From: Daejeonella sp. JGW-45
GTDB lineage: Bacteria; Bacteroidota; Bacteroidia; Sphingobacteriales; Sphingobacteriaceae
NCBI RefSeq assembly: GCF_029360805.1
Contig: NZ_JARKNC010000008.1
Coordinates: 835,308 to 899,307 of the forward strand
Direction of reading: 5' to 3'
DNA length: 64,000 nucleotides
Numbering within the stretch: the first letter of the stretch is position 1; each line of letters opens with the position of its first letter. The position numbers and the translations under genes are program-made. Shown here piece by piece: positions 27,836-37,012 of this stretch. Below the pieces are notes generated by a model. It made no database searches and had not been told where the DNA came from. It worked only from the letters and a program-made list of their open reading frames with translations.

Positions 27836-28629
27836 TGACGGTTTTTCAGGCGATCATTCTGGCGATTATTGAAGGCCTGACTGAGTTTTTACCGGTTTCA
27901 TCGACCGGCCACATGATCCTTGGCTCCTCTTTAATGGGCATAGAGTCAAACAAGTTCGTTAAGTTGTTCACCGTGGCAATACAATTAGGAGCGATCCTGT
28001 CTGTTATTGTACTTTACTTCAACCGGTTTTTTCAGACGCTGGACTTTTATTTCAAGCTCCTGGTAGCTTTTATACCGGCTGTTATTTTCGGGTTGTTATT
28101 AAGCAGTAAAATAGACCAGCTGCTTGAAAGTCCCCTGGGTGTTGCGATCGCCCTGCTCATCGGTGGTGTGATCCTCCTCTTTGTAGATAAATGGTTCAAA
28201 AACGGCACTATCGACGATACAAATGATATCAGCTATAGCACCGCGTTTAAAATCGGCTTGTTCCAATGTCTTTCAATGATACCGGGTACCTCCCGTTCGG
28301 CTGCTACAATTGTCGGGGGCATGGCTCAGCGGCTGACCAGGAAAGCGGCGGCGGAATTTTCTTTTTTTCTGGCTGTACCAACCATGTTTGGCGCTACTGT
28401 AAAAAAGCTCTATGATTTTTATAAAGACGGCTACGTGATCAGCAATGAAGAAATTAAGTTGTTGTTTATAGGCAATGTTGTAGCGTTTATTATAGCCATG
28501 CTTGCTATAAAATACTTTATAAGCTTCCTGCAAAAAAGAGGCTTCCGGCTATTCGGATGGTACAGAATCGTTGTCGGCGGTGTGCTGTTGGTACTGCTTC
28601 TCTCCGGATACGATCTACAAGTTATCTAA
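27835..28629 (+). CDS. uppP: Undecaprenyl-diphosphate phosphatase
   Basis: Recycles undecaprenyl pyrophosphate to the monophosphate lipid carrier for peptidoglycan and O-antigen synthesis. Its 264 residues show multiple membrane helices with the two catalytic motifs [17 protein letters not shown] (near 15) and [13 protein letters not shown] (near 148-160). It overlaps DUF3098 upstream and truB downstream by one base each (TAATG junctions), indicating coupled translation. Confidence 0.96.
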   Translation: MTVFQAIILAIIEGLTEFLPVSSTGHMILGSSLMGIESNKFVKLFTVAIQLGAILSVIVLYFNRFFQTLDFYFKLLVAFIPAVIFGLLLSSKIDQLLESPLGVAIALLIGGVILLFVDKWFKNGTIDDTNDISYSTAFKIGLFQCLSMIPGTSRSAATIVGGMAQRLTRKAAAEFSFFLAVPTMFGATVKKLYDFYKDGYVISNEEIKLLFIGNVVAFIIAMLAIKYFISFLQKRGFRLFGWYRIVVGGVLLVLLLSGYDLQVI

Positions 28630-29354
28630 TGGGCGAACCCGAAGAACGAATATTTCCGGACTTTAACTTTGCTGAGGGCGAAATGCTTCTCATAGACAAG
28701 CCCTACAAATGGACGAGCTTCGACGTGGTGGGGAAAATACGCAATGCATTTAAGCCGGTTAAACTTAAGGTAGGGCATGCCGGAACGCTGGACCCTCTCG
28801 CGACCGGGCTACTTATTATCTGTACCGGCAAATTAACTAAAAAGATTGACGAGTTCCAGGCGCAGGAAAAGGAATACACAGGCACCATGATCTTAGGAGC
28901 AAATACCCCATCCTACGATATGGAAACCGCGGTTAACGAAACATTTGCTATCGACCACCTTACTGACGAAGAGATAAACGCAAACACGATGCACTTTACC
29001 GGCGATCTGGATCAATATCCACCGGCCCATTCAGCCGTGAAAGTTGACGGGGAGCGACTTTATATGAAGGCGCGACGGGGTGAAGATGTCGAATTAAAGA
29101 CCAGAAAAGTGAGTATACGGGTTTTTGAGATCACGAGAATAGAACTGCCGGAAGTGGATTTCAGGGTAGTGTGCAGTAAGGGCACTTACATCCGCTCTCT
29201 CGTACATGATTTTGGCAGATCGTTGAACAACGCAGCTTACCTAAGTTCTTTACGACGTACAAAAAGCGGGGATTATGATGTATCCAATGCATTCGGTGTG
29301 ATGGAACTGGTAACTCATATCAGACAGCTTAAAGAAGACGGGAAGTTAAAATAA
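28629..29354 (+). CDS. truB: tRNA pseudouridine-55 synthase
   Basis: Makes pseudouridine at position 55 of the tRNA T loop. I start at ATG 28629 ([12 protein letters not shown]), which overlaps the uppP stop; the longer frame runs inside uppP. Motifs: LLIDKPYKWTSFDVV, the catalytic HAGTLDPLATGLLI with its Asp, YPPAHSAVKVDGERLY and the RSLVHDFG block. The 241 residues correspond to the short TruB form without a long PUA tail. Confidence 0.95.
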   Translation: MGEPEERIFPDFNFAEGEMLLIDKPYKWTSFDVVGKIRNAFKPVKLKVGHAGTLDPLATGLLIICTGKLTKKIDEFQAQEKEYTGTMILGANTPSYDMETAVNETFAIDHLTDEEINANTMHFTGDLDQYPPAHSAVKVDGERLYMKARRGEDVELKTRKVSIRVFEITRIELPEVDFRVVCSKGTYIRSLVHDFGRSLNNAAYLSSLRRTKSGDYDVSNAFGVMELVTHIRQLKEDGKLK

Positions 29355-29389
29355 TTATTTAAAGCGCTATTTTTGTGCTCTCCTGAATA

Positions 29390-30331
29390 ATGAAGATATA
29401 TCATCATATAGACGATTTTATAAAAATCAACAAGGCCGTCGTTACAATAGGTACTTTTGATGGTGTTCATATAGGGCACCAGAAGATCATCAGCCGGCTT
29501 ACAGAGATTTCACGTCAGAAAGGCGGAGAAACGGTTATTCTAACTTTTTTTCCCCACCCACGGATGATACTGCACCCGGAGGACAAGGCCATCAAACTTA
29601 TAAATACGATATCCGAAAAAGCGGAAAGACTTGAGGCACTTGGAATCGACCATTTGATAATAACACCATTTTCGCGCGACTTTTCTAATCAAACTCCGGA
29701 AGAATATGTGAGCAACGTTTTGGTGGATAAGATCGGCACTAAACACATAGTGATCGGATATGACCACCGCTTCGGAAAGGATCGCGAGGGCGGTCTGGAA
29801 GATCTTCAAAAGTTCTCACAGGATTTTGGGTTTGAGGTGGAAGAGATCCCGGAGCAGGACATTAACGATGTTGCTGTAAGCTCGTCGAAGATCAGAACTG
29901 CCATCCTGAGCGGTGATGTGAAAACAGCCAATGATTTCCTGGGCTATCCCTTCCATCTTACCGGGAAAGTGATAAAAGGTGATCAGATCGGACGCAGTTT
30001 AGGATACCCCACAGCGAACCTGTTTGTCGAAGAAACTTACAAACTTATCCCTGCTGATGGGATCTACGCCGTTGAAGTCGTGGTTCAGCCTGGCTCGACA
30101 GTTGAAAAAACGGAATATGGGATGGCTTATATCGGTGCCCGGCCTACTATCAACGGTATGTCGCGAAATATTGAAGTAAACATTTTCGACTTCAACGAGG
30201 ATATTTATGGCGAGACGATCCGGCTTAAATTCCTCGATTTTGTCCGCGCAGATGAGAAGTTCAATTCGATCGAAGAGCTGAAAGATCAACTGGGCAAAGA
30301 TGAAAAAGCTGTGAGAGCCATCCTGTTCTGA
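29390..30331 (+). CDS. ribF: Bifunctional riboflavin kinase / FAD synthetase
   Basis: Phosphorylates riboflavin to FMN and adenylates FMN to FAD. The N-terminal nucleotidyltransferase domain has TIGTFDGVHIGHQKII (HxGH-like) and the SSSKIRTAI switch. The C-terminal kinase domain has the G-x-PTAN motif (GRSLGYPTANL) and the NIFDFNEDIYG block with its catalytic Glu. The 313 residues are normal. It lies 35 bp after truB, in the same direction, probably in one operon. ribBA lies elsewhere in the window (58.9 kb). Confidence 0.96.
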   Translation: MKIYHHIDDFIKINKAVVTIGTFDGVHIGHQKIISRLTEISRQKGGETVILTFFPHPRMILHPEDKAIKLINTISEKAERLEALGIDHLIITPFSRDFSNQTPEEYVSNVLVDKIGTKHIVIGYDHRFGKDREGGLEDLQKFSQDFGFEVEEIPEQDINDVAVSSSKIRTAILSGDVKTANDFLGYPFHLTGKVIKGDQIGRSLGYPTANLFVEETYKLIPADGIYAVEVVVQPGSTVEKTEYGMAYIGARPTINGMSRNIEVNIFDFNEDIYGETIRLKFLDFVRADEKFNSIEELKDQLGKDEKAVRAILF

Positions 30332-30372
30332 GCCAAATAGCTTAATTTTATCTTTTAATCTGTTAAAACGTC

Positions 30373-31428
30373 TTGGCTAAACTAAATCTTGATAAGCAGG
30401 AGTGCGATTTTCTGGATACAACGATCCGTCACTGGCAGGCAGATGGGCTTATTGACGCGGAAACCGCAGGAAAACTTCAGGGATCTTATGAAACTAAAGG
30501 GTTCGACTGGAAACGGCTCGCACAATACTCTTTCTGGGTGGCGCTTGCCTGCGGGATCATCGCAATAGCTTCCCTGATCATCGATGATGTGGTGATTAAC
30601 TGGCTTAAAAAGCTATACGATACACCGGACATTATTATCAGTCTTATCTCTGGACTGCTTGCTGGGGCGCTTCTTTACGAAGGCAATAAGCGGAAGCAAA
30701 AATATCCTGAGCGGGTATTCAGCAACGAAGCAATAATATTCTTCGGCGTGCTTTTCACGGCCAGCTGCATTGCCTTCCTGGGCAAGACATTCGATAACGG
30801 CAAGGGGCATTTTTCCATCCTTTTCCTTCTGTCGGTAGTAGTGTATTGCTTTCTTGCTACAAAGTATAAATCCAGGCTTATATGGGCATTTGCCCTGGTT
30901 TCCTTAGGAAGCTGGTTCGGCACCGAGACAGGTTATCAAACAGACTGGAGTCATTATTTCCTGGGAATGAATTATCCGCTCCGGTTCGTTGTATTTGGCT
31001 TTCTGCTTGTCGCTTTCAGTTTCACTATGAGTGGGATAAAAAAGATAGCTGAATTTCGTGATCTGACCTATATAATCGGGCTTCTCTACCTTTTCGTTTC
31101 ATTGTGGCTCCTTTCAATCTTCGGAAATTTCGGAAGCTTGGAAGACTGGCTGAAAATAAAACAGATCGAATTGTTCTACTGGGGCATTATTTCCGTGCTC
31201 ATCTCAATTGGCTTTACTATTTACGGACTACGCAGGAAAGACTTTATTGCAAGGGAGTTTGGGATCACGTTTCTACTGATCAATCTTTACAGCAGATATT
31301 TCGAGTATTTATGGGACGTCACGGATAAAACTATATTCTTCGCTGTGCTGGCCTTATCCTTCTGGCTCATCGGCCGTAAAGCCGAAAAAATCTGGAATGT
31401 CGAATTTTTGAAACCAAAGGCGAATTAA
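30373..31428 (+). CDS. DUF2157-like integral membrane protein
   Basis: A 351-residue protein with a hydrophilic N-terminal part of about 50 residues (LDTTIRHWQADGLIDAETAGKL, cited in part, a helical DUF2157-like domain). About nine or ten membrane helices fill the rest. The start is TTG at 30373: there is no ATG in this frame before the conserved N-terminus. Function unknown. It lies 41 bp after ribF and may be the last gene of the ftsX operon. The assignment to DUF2157 is by general resemblance. Confidence 0.7.
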   Translation: MAKLNLDKQECDFLDTTIRHWQADGLIDAETAGKLQGSYETKGFDWKRLAQYSFWVALACGIIAIASLIIDDVVINWLKKLYDTPDIIISLISGLLAGALLYEGNKRKQKYPERVFSNEAIIFFGVLFTASCIAFLGKTFDNGKGHFSILFLLSVVVYCFLATKYKSRLIWAFALVSLGSWFGTETGYQTDWSHYFLGMNYPLRFVVFGFLLVAFSFTMSGIKKIAEFRDLTYIIGLLYLFVSLWLLSIFGNFGSLEDWLKIKQIELFYWGIISVLISIGFTIYGLRRKDFIAREFGITFLLINLYSRYFEYLWDVTDKTIFFAVLALSFWLIGRKAEKIWNVEFLKPKAN

Positions 31429-31854
31429 TATATAGGGCAGAATTTCACGACCTGGCTTTCGGCAATAACACCGGGCTTTCGCTACAAACTTTGCGCCCTT
31501 TGCTGTCCGAACGGTTTTAGCCGGGCGGGCGTGTACTTTGCGTCCTACTATAGAACTCATTTTACGTACCGACCGAAACTTAAACGCAGAGGACGCAAAG
31601 TACAACGCAGAGTTCGCAAAGGTTTGCAAAAATATGCCCCTAAAACTTGGTTTTAAGCCATACTCTGCGTCCTTTGCACGGAACTTTGCGGCCTTTGCGT
31701 TTAAAACAGGCGCCCAGCAAGTTCTTTAAGTATACAACATAGGGCTTGCCTATATCACACTATACGCTTAAATAGGCGTCTCGAAAGCTGATATCGACGA
31801 AACATTTCAGTTTTCCCTTCGAATTTCCTAATTTGACGTCCAAACTACCATCCT
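31429..31854. repeat. Spacer with large inverted cgcaaag repeat block
   Basis: From 31488 to 31715 the sequence is built of ctttgcg words, then cgcaaag words, then ctttgcg words again. The 13-mers gtactttgcgtcc (about 31531) and ggacgcaaagtac (about 31590) are exact complements; further arms are cgcagagttcgcaaagg (about 31604) and cctttgcacggaactttgcgg (about 31671). No gene is visible. The last 110 bp are AT-rich and should carry the promoter of the next gene. Confidence 0.75.
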
Positions 31855-32694
31855 ATGAAAACACGCCGCGATTTCTTAAAAAATGCCGGAACTCTTGCAC
31901 TGGCTTCTATTGTTATGCCTGAATTAACATTTGCCACCGCCAAAGTAAAAAACCCTGGCCTCCAGCTATATTCAGTCCGTACGGAGATGATGGCTGATGC
32001 GAAGGGAACGTTAAAGCAGCTGGCTGGTCTCGGAATTAAACAGATAGAGTCGGCTAGAAGCACCAAGGGCAACTATTATGGTCTGACAGGCAAGGAAATG
32101 AGGGACACCTGTAAAGAGCTTGACATGACCTTGCGTAGCGGGCATGTTGCCATAGATGCGAAATGGCAGCAAACCCTCGATGAAGCTGCCGAATCAGGCC
32201 AGGAATACCTGATCTGTTCGAGCCTGCCGGGCGCCGGCCAAACGGTCGACAACTACAAACGGGTAGCAGATCTCTTCAACAAGCATGGCGAAGAATGCCG
32301 GAAACAAGGCATTAAATTCGGATATCATAATCACGATTACGAGTTTGAAAAGGTTGACGGACAGGTTTTATATGACGTTTTAATGGATAACACCGATCCT
32401 AAACTGGTTTACATGGAGCTGGACCTTGGATGGGTTGTAGCCAGCGGTATCAACCCGCTTGATTATTTCAAAAAATATAAAGGCCGTTTCCCCCTCTGGC
32501 ATCTTAAGGATATGAATATGCAAAAGAAGCATAGTACAGAATACGGCAAGGGAGCGCTCGATATTCCAAAGATGCTGGAACATCAGAACGAATCCGGTCT
32601 AAAATACTTTTTTATGGAGCAGGAAGAATATGCTAAGAGTCCAATGGAAAGTATCAAGTATAATATGGACTATCTGGAACGCATAAGAATTTAA
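31855..32694 (+). CDS. Tat-exported sugar phosphate isomerase/epimerase-like protein
   Basis: A 279-residue protein with a twin-arginine signal (MKTRRDFLKNAGTLALASIV) followed by an AP-endonuclease-2/xylose-isomerase-like TIM barrel. KNPGLQLYSVRTEM opens the barrel, and GYHNHDYEF, MELDLGWVVASG and WHLKDMN carry the metal-ligand His, Glu and Asp typical of the fold. Many such exported barrels in Bacteroidota act on sugars or inositols, but the substrate here is unknown. It stands alone between repeat DNA and the convergent yceI gene. Confidence 0.85.
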   Translation: MKTRRDFLKNAGTLALASIVMPELTFATAKVKNPGLQLYSVRTEMMADAKGTLKQLAGLGIKQIESARSTKGNYYGLTGKEMRDTCKELDMTLRSGHVAIDAKWQQTLDEAAESGQEYLICSSLPGAGQTVDNYKRVADLFNKHGEECRKQGIKFGYHNHDYEFEKVDGQVLYDVLMDNTDPKLVYMELDLGWVVASGINPLDYFKKYKGRFPLWHLKDMNMQKKHSTEYGKGALDIPKMLEHQNESGLKYFFMEQEEYAKSPMESIKYNMDYLERIRI

Positions 32695-32725
32695 ACAGCA
32701 GATGTGTAGCCGCCTTTAAAACAAA

Positions 32726-32757
32726 AAAAGGCCATTCGCCCATCACGAATAGCCTTA
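32726..32757 (-). terminator. Intrinsic terminator of the YceI gene
   Basis: On the minus strand aaggctattcg / cgaatggcctt pair with one mismatch and are followed by seven Ts. It lies 17 bp after the stop codon and also lies between convergent genes. Confidence 0.85.
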
Positions 32758-32773
32758 CGAGAAAAAAATATTT

Positions 32774-33307
32774 TTACGCTTGTTTTGCGAATTGCAGGTT
32801 GATGTTCAATTTGATCTCATCACCTACTACAATTGCGCCTGCTTCGGTCACTGCACTCCAGGTTAAATCAAATTCCTTACGGCTGATCTTTCCTGTAATT
32901 TCGAAGCCTGCTTTTTCGTTACCGTACGCATCTGTAGCAACACCACCTAATTCAACATCCAGCTTTACCGGCTTCGTTACGTTCTTAACGGTAAGATCTC
33001 CGGTCAGCTCATAATCATCACCTTTTTTAATGAATGACGTAGATTTGAAACTGATGACAGGAAATTTCTCCGCATCAAAGAAATCCGCAGATCTTAAATG
33101 TGCATCGCGTTGTTCCTGATTTGTGTCGATGCTGTTAGCATCCAGTGAGAACTCGATGTCGGCATTCGAAAAGTCTTCGCTTTCGGTTTCGAAACTGCCG
33201 TTAAACACTTTAAAAGTGCCGGTTACTGTGGAAATCACAAGGTGCTTTACCTTGAAAAGAACCTCTGAGTGAGTAGGGTCTAATACCCATTTAGTTTTTA
33301 CTGACAT
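32774..33307 (-). CDS. YceI family lipid-binding-like protein
   Basis: A 177-residue protein of the YceI lipocalin-like fold. It starts with WVLDPTHSEVLFKVKHLV (HSxxxFxVKHL hallmark), followed by DANSIDTNQEQRDAHLRSADFFDAEKFPVI (cited to show the DxxSI...RDxHLkSxDFFd block) and ENKGxE-type strands. There is no signal peptide, so it is probably cytoplasmic, unlike E. coli YceI. The family binds isoprenoid-like lipids in some members. It stands alone with a terminator. Confidence 0.9.
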   Translation of the reverse strand: MSVKTKWVLDPTHSEVLFKVKHLVISTVTGTFKVFNGSFETESEDFSNADIEFSLDANSIDTNQEQRDAHLRSADFFDAEKFPVISFKSTSFIKKGDDYELTGDLTVKNVTKPVKLDVELGGVATDAYGNEKAGFEITGKISRKEFDLTWSAVTEAGAIVVGDEIKLNINLQFAKQA

Positions 33308-33533
33308 ATTGTTTTAGTTTTTAGATAGGCAAAGATAAGGCGATAGATGTTGCAACATGTAACACAAGTGTAAATTTTATATGAAGTAAGAAATAAGAGT
33401 AGAATACCGCCTGCAACTAGCGGTTATACTCTAAAAGAACCATAAATGAGGGTATTTGTGTGAAATGGAGAATAATAAATCAGAGCGGAAGCTGAAGGCA
33501 AGCCAGCCTTGCCTTTGTTCCTTGCTCCTTGTT

Positions 33534-33950
33534 CTACTCTAATATCAATGAATACGTAATCTCCACGCCGCCGGCAGCAAGCATATCATGCACCGAGCAA
33601 TATTTCTTAACGGCGAGTTCTGCTGCTCTGTTGGCTTTGTCCTGATCAATTGTGCCCTTCAGCGTAAAGATCATGTGGATCTTTGTGAAAACAGTTGGGA
33701 TCTGTTCACGGCGTTCGCCCTCAACTGATACAGAAAAATCCTGGAGGTCCTGTTTCTGCTTTTTCAGGATGCTTACCAGGTCGAGCGAGCTGCAGGACGC
33801 CAAAGCCATTAATACCATTTCCATGGGTCTTACACCCAGGCCAAGGCCCCCAATATCTGGTGAGCCATCGATTTGGACCTTTACTGTTGAAGATGGAGCT
33901 GACGCTTCGAAATGAACCGCATCGTTTACTCTTTTTAATTCTACTTTCAC
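33534..33950 (-). CDS. OsmC family peroxiredoxin-like protein
   Basis: A 138-residue OsmC/Ohr-fold protein. The two redox cysteines are visible: ALASCSSLDLVSIL near residue 55 and KKYCSVHDMLAAG near residue 117. GLGLGVRPMEMVLMAL is the usual block before the first Cys. Such proteins reduce organic or lipid hydroperoxides with low-molecular thiols. It lies 87 bp downstream of cysN on the same strand, so read-through from the sulfate operon is possible but not shown. Confidence 0.88.
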   Translation of the reverse strand: MKVELKRVNDAVHFEASAPSSTVKVQIDGSPDIGGLGLGVRPMEMVLMALASCSSLDLVSILKKQKQDLQDFSVSVEGERREQIPTVFTKIHMIFTLKGTIDQDKANRAAELAVKKYCSVHDMLAAGGVEITYSLILE

Positions 33951-34037
33951 GGGCTGATCTTAATTAATAAATTTCAAAATGACATTTAAAGCGCAACTCT
34001 ATCCACGAAACATCTAAAAGCTGGTATTGCAAGCGAT

Positions 34038-35288
34038 CTATTCGACAGAAGCCCTGAACATCAAAGCCCCAACGGTAAGATTTGTGCGGCTGTCAATCAA
34101 AATTGCTCCGCCGTTTTGCTTATTCTCATGATAGAGATCGAAAGCTAGGGCATCAGCAGTTTTAATAACAACACGGCCAATATCATTCAACTGAAAAGTA
34201 TCTGCCGGGATCTTCTCCAGAGTGTTAATATTAACCTTATGAAGCATTTCGCGAATCTTACATTTCGTTTGCTTACTGTTATGCTGAACCAGATACATGA
34301 TTGAATCGTCCAGGGGCTTGGTATCCATCCAGCAAAGATCGGCTTCAATAAGCTGAGATACGATGGGTTCGTGAGATGAATTTACCAGGATATCGCCACG
34401 GCTGATATCCACATTATCTTTAAGATGCAGCGTCACCGACATACCGCTATGGATCTCCTGCTGGTCCTGTCCAAAGGTTTCGATCCTGCTGATCTCGGAT
34501 CTTACACCCGACGGAAGAATTGTGACCTTATCATTCACGTGGAAGCTGCCACTGGACACCCGGCCGGCATACCCACGATAGTCATGCAGTTCGTCCGTTT
34601 GAGGCCTGATCACCCACTGTACGGGCATTCTGGCCTGGGGAGATTTTTCATCTTCGTTTACCTCGATAGTTTCCAAATGGTCCAACAAACTCTTCCCGGT
34701 ATACCATGGCATATTCACAGACACGTTTACCACATTATCCCCTTTTAGTGCACTAACGGGTATGTATGTAACCTCGTTCAAATGAAGCTTTGAAGCTATT
34801 TCAGAATAAGCTTTATGAATGTTGTCAAATGTTTCCTGGCTATAATTAACCATATCCATCTTATTGACACAAACAACCACGTGCTTTAATTCAAGAAGTG
34901 ATACGATAAATGAATGCCTTACCGTCTGTTCAACCACGCCATTTCTTGCATCGACAAGAATAATAGCAAGATTCGAATTAGAAGCTCCGGTAACCATATT
35001 TCTCGTGTACTGAATATGCCCCGGGGTATCAGCAATTATAAACTTTCTGTTGTCGGTCTGGAAATATTTATAGGCTACGTCAATAGTTATTCCCTGCTCA
35101 CGTTCCGCTTTCAGGCCGTCAGTTAAAATGGCTAAATCAATAGTTCCGTCGTCGTTCTTACGGTTCGACTGCTGAAGAGCTTCCAGCTGATCGGCTAATA
35201 TAGATTCACTATCGAAAAGAAGTCTGCCGATAAGAGTACTCTTACCATCGTCCACGCTTCCTGCTGTAAAAAATTTTAGTAAATCCAT
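34038..35288 (-). CDS. cysN: Sulfate adenylyltransferase subunit 1 (GTPase)
   Basis: GTP-driven regulatory subunit of ATP sulfurylase. The EF-Tu-like GTPase has G1 GSVDDGKSTLIGRLL, G3 DTPGHIQYTRN and G4 NKMD, then two beta-barrel domains. At 416 residues it lacks the C-terminal APS kinase fusion. That fits the APS-type reductase encoded upstream, which needs no PAPS. It starts 2 bp after the cysD stop and is the last gene of the sulfate operon. Confidence 0.96.
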   Translation of the reverse strand: MDLLKFFTAGSVDDGKSTLIGRLLFDSESILADQLEALQQSNRKNDDGTIDLAILTDGLKAEREQGITIDVAYKYFQTDNRKFIIADTPGHIQYTRNMVTGASNSNLAIILVDARNGVVEQTVRHSFIVSLLELKHVVVCVNKMDMVNYSQETFDNIHKAYSEIASKLHLNEVTYIPVSALKGDNVVNVSVNMPWYTGKSLLDHLETIEVNEDEKSPQARMPVQWVIRPQTDELHDYRGYAGRVSSGSFHVNDKVTILPSGVRSEISRIETFGQDQQEIHSGMSVTLHLKDNVDISRGDILVNSSHEPIVSQLIEADLCWMDTKPLDDSIMYLVQHNSKQTKCKIREMLHKVNINTLEKIPADTFQLNDIGRVVIKTADALAFDLYHENKQNGGAILIDSRTNLTVGALMFRASVE

Positions 35289-35290
35289 GA

Positions 35291-36196
35291 TTAAAAATAT
35301 CCTCCCTTTTTACGATCTTCCATTGCAGCCTCAGAAACCTTATCATCCATACGGGCGCCTCTTTCGCTGATCTTTGACGCCTTTATTTCTTCAATTATAT
35401 CATCTATTAAAAATGCATCTGACTCTACAGCCGCTGTACAGGTCATGTCGCCCACGGTCCTGAACCGTACATTTTTATTTGCTATAACATCCTGCTCATC
35501 CATATTAAGGAACTCCGCAGCAGCCATTAATTGGCCATTTCTTGTAATAACATCCCGCTGATGTGCAAAATAGATAGAAGGAAGTTCGATTTCCTCTCTG
35601 CGGATATAATTCCAAACATCCAGCTCCGTCCAGTTACTGATCGGGAAAACTCTTACGTTTTCCCCTTTGTGGATCTTACCATTGTAAACGTTCCACAACT
35701 CCGGGCGCTGGCGCTTGGGATCCCATTGGCCGAACTCATCGCGAACGGAAAAGATCCTTTCTTTAGCTCGCGCCTTCTCCTCATCCCTGCGGGCACCGCC
35801 TATACAAGCGTCGAACTTATTAGCTGCAATCGTATCCAGCAGGGTTACCGTCTGCAAAGCATTTCTGCTCGCATTCTTACCTTTCTGCTCGATCACCTTA
35901 CCCTGATCAATAGAATCCTGCACATAACCTACAATGAGCTTCTCACCCAATCGATCGATCATCTTATCGCGATAGGTGATCGTTTCCGGAAAATTATGCC
36001 CGGTATCAATGTGTACCAGCGGAAATGGGAATTTCCCCGGCCTGAACGCCTTTTCTGCAAGCCTCACTAATGTGATTGAATCCTTCCCGCCGGAAAATAA
36101 TAATGCTGGTTTTTCAAACTGGCCGGCTACTTCCCGCAATATGTGTATTGCTTCGGCTTCCAGCTGGTCTAAATACGTCGTGTCCTGTTTATTCAT
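35291..36196 (-). CDS. cysD: Sulfate adenylyltransferase subunit 2
   Basis: Catalytic subunit of ATP sulfurylase, making APS from ATP and sulfate. Its 301 residues carry the PP-loop ALLFSGGKDSITLVRLA, the HIDTGHNFPET block, ACIGGARRDEEKARAKER and FPISNWTELDVW. The partner cysN follows with a 2-bp gap. A 107-bp spacer with a REP-like palindrome separates it from cysH, the only sizeable gap inside the operon. Confidence 0.97.
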   Translation of the reverse strand: MNKQDTTYLDQLEAEAIHILREVAGQFEKPALLFSGGKDSITLVRLAEKAFRPGKFPFPLVHIDTGHNFPETITYRDKMIDRLGEKLIVGYVQDSIDQGKVIEQKGKNASRNALQTVTLLDTIAANKFDACIGGARRDEEKARAKERIFSVRDEFGQWDPKRQRPELWNVYNGKIHKGENVRVFPISNWTELDVWNYIRREEIELPSIYFAHQRDVITRNGQLMAAAEFLNMDEQDVIANKNVRFRTVGDMTCTAAVESDAFLIDDIIEEIKASKISERGARMDDKVSEAAMEDRKKGGYF

Positions 36197-36303
36197 ATTT
36201 TTATTAATTCACCTGGGCTTTTAACCCCTTATCCGATAACTGCCGGATCCGCCCAAGGCGGACAGCCCCCTTTAAAGGAAGGGAGACAATATCCTTTATT
36301 AAT
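36197..36303. repeat. Intra-operon spacer with REP-like palindrome
   Basis: TCCGCC-CAA-GGCGGA at 36248-36262 has a 6-bp stem and a 3-nt loop. It is identical to the first palindrome inside the degenerate tRNA copy at 62396-62410. A second purine/pyrimidine dyad (ccctttaaagg) follows. The element lies between cysH and cysD and would be a hairpin in the operon mRNA. Confidence 0.7.
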
Positions 36304-37002
36304 CTATTGCGCAGTGTGTAATCCGCACTCTTTTTTACTCTGATCTTCCCACCACCATCTTCCGGCGCGGAAATCCTCGCCCTCCCGTACGGCGCGTGTG
36401 CACGGGGCACAACCAATACTTGGAAAACCTTTATCATGCAGCGGGTTGTAAGGGACATTATTTTCCCTGATATACTCCTTAACCTGTTCCAGGGTCCAAT
36501 CGAAGATGGGGTGATACTTTAGTATCTGATTCCCTTCATCCCACTCTACGTTGTCCATATGTTCGCGGTTCAGGGACTGGTCTGCACGGATTCCCGTGAT
36601 CCACACGGAGTTACCGGCAAGTGCGCGCTTCAGCGGCTCCACCTTACGGATGCCGCAGCATTCTTTACGATTTTCTACCGACTCATAGAAGCTGCTTGGA
36701 CCCTTTGAACTGATCATGTTCTCTACAGCCTGGGTATTGGGGTAATAAGCATGGATCTGCTTGCCGTACATTTCCAGCGTGCGGTTCCATACGTAGTAAG
36801 TTTCAGGAAACAGACGACCTGTTTCCAGTGTAAACACCTTTATAGGAAGGTCATTCTTGAAAATTATGTGCGATATTACCTGATCCTCCCAGCCAAAGCT
36901 TGTTGAAAACACAACCTTCCCGGGGTACCGGTCCACTATATAATTCAGCGATTCCACTATCCCTAAACCTTTTATTCCCTGAAGTAAATCCGCCGTATTC
37001 AT
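36304..37002 (-). CDS. cysH: Adenylyl-sulfate (APS) reductase, assimilatory
   Basis: Reduces activated sulfate to sulfite. Its 232 residues have a PP-loop-derived core (VFSTSFGWEDQVISH), the cysteine pair KECCGIRKV near residue 115, GCAPCTRAV near 199 and the catalytic ECGLH at the C-terminus. The CC...CxxC set binds a [4Fe-4S] cluster and marks the APS-using rather than PAPS-using type. That matches the lack of an APS kinase in the operon. metZ ends 10 bp upstream. Confidence 0.95.
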   Translation of the reverse strand: MNTADLLQGIKGLGIVESLNYIVDRYPGKVVFSTSFGWEDQVISHIIFKNDLPIKVFTLETGRLFPETYYVWNRTLEMYGKQIHAYYPNTQAVENMISSKGPSSFYESVENRKECCGIRKVEPLKRALAGNSVWITGIRADQSLNREHMDNVEWDEGNQILKYHPIFDWTLEQVKEYIRENNVPYNPLHDKGFPSIGCAPCTRAVREGEDFRAGRWWWEDQSKKECGLHTAQ

Positions 37003-37012
37003 ATATCAAATA

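Noticed and set aside
34038..36196. APS kinase activity in the sulfate operon
   Set aside because: CysN ends without the kinase domain, and the CC...CxxC reductase uses APS directly, so no kinase is needed.
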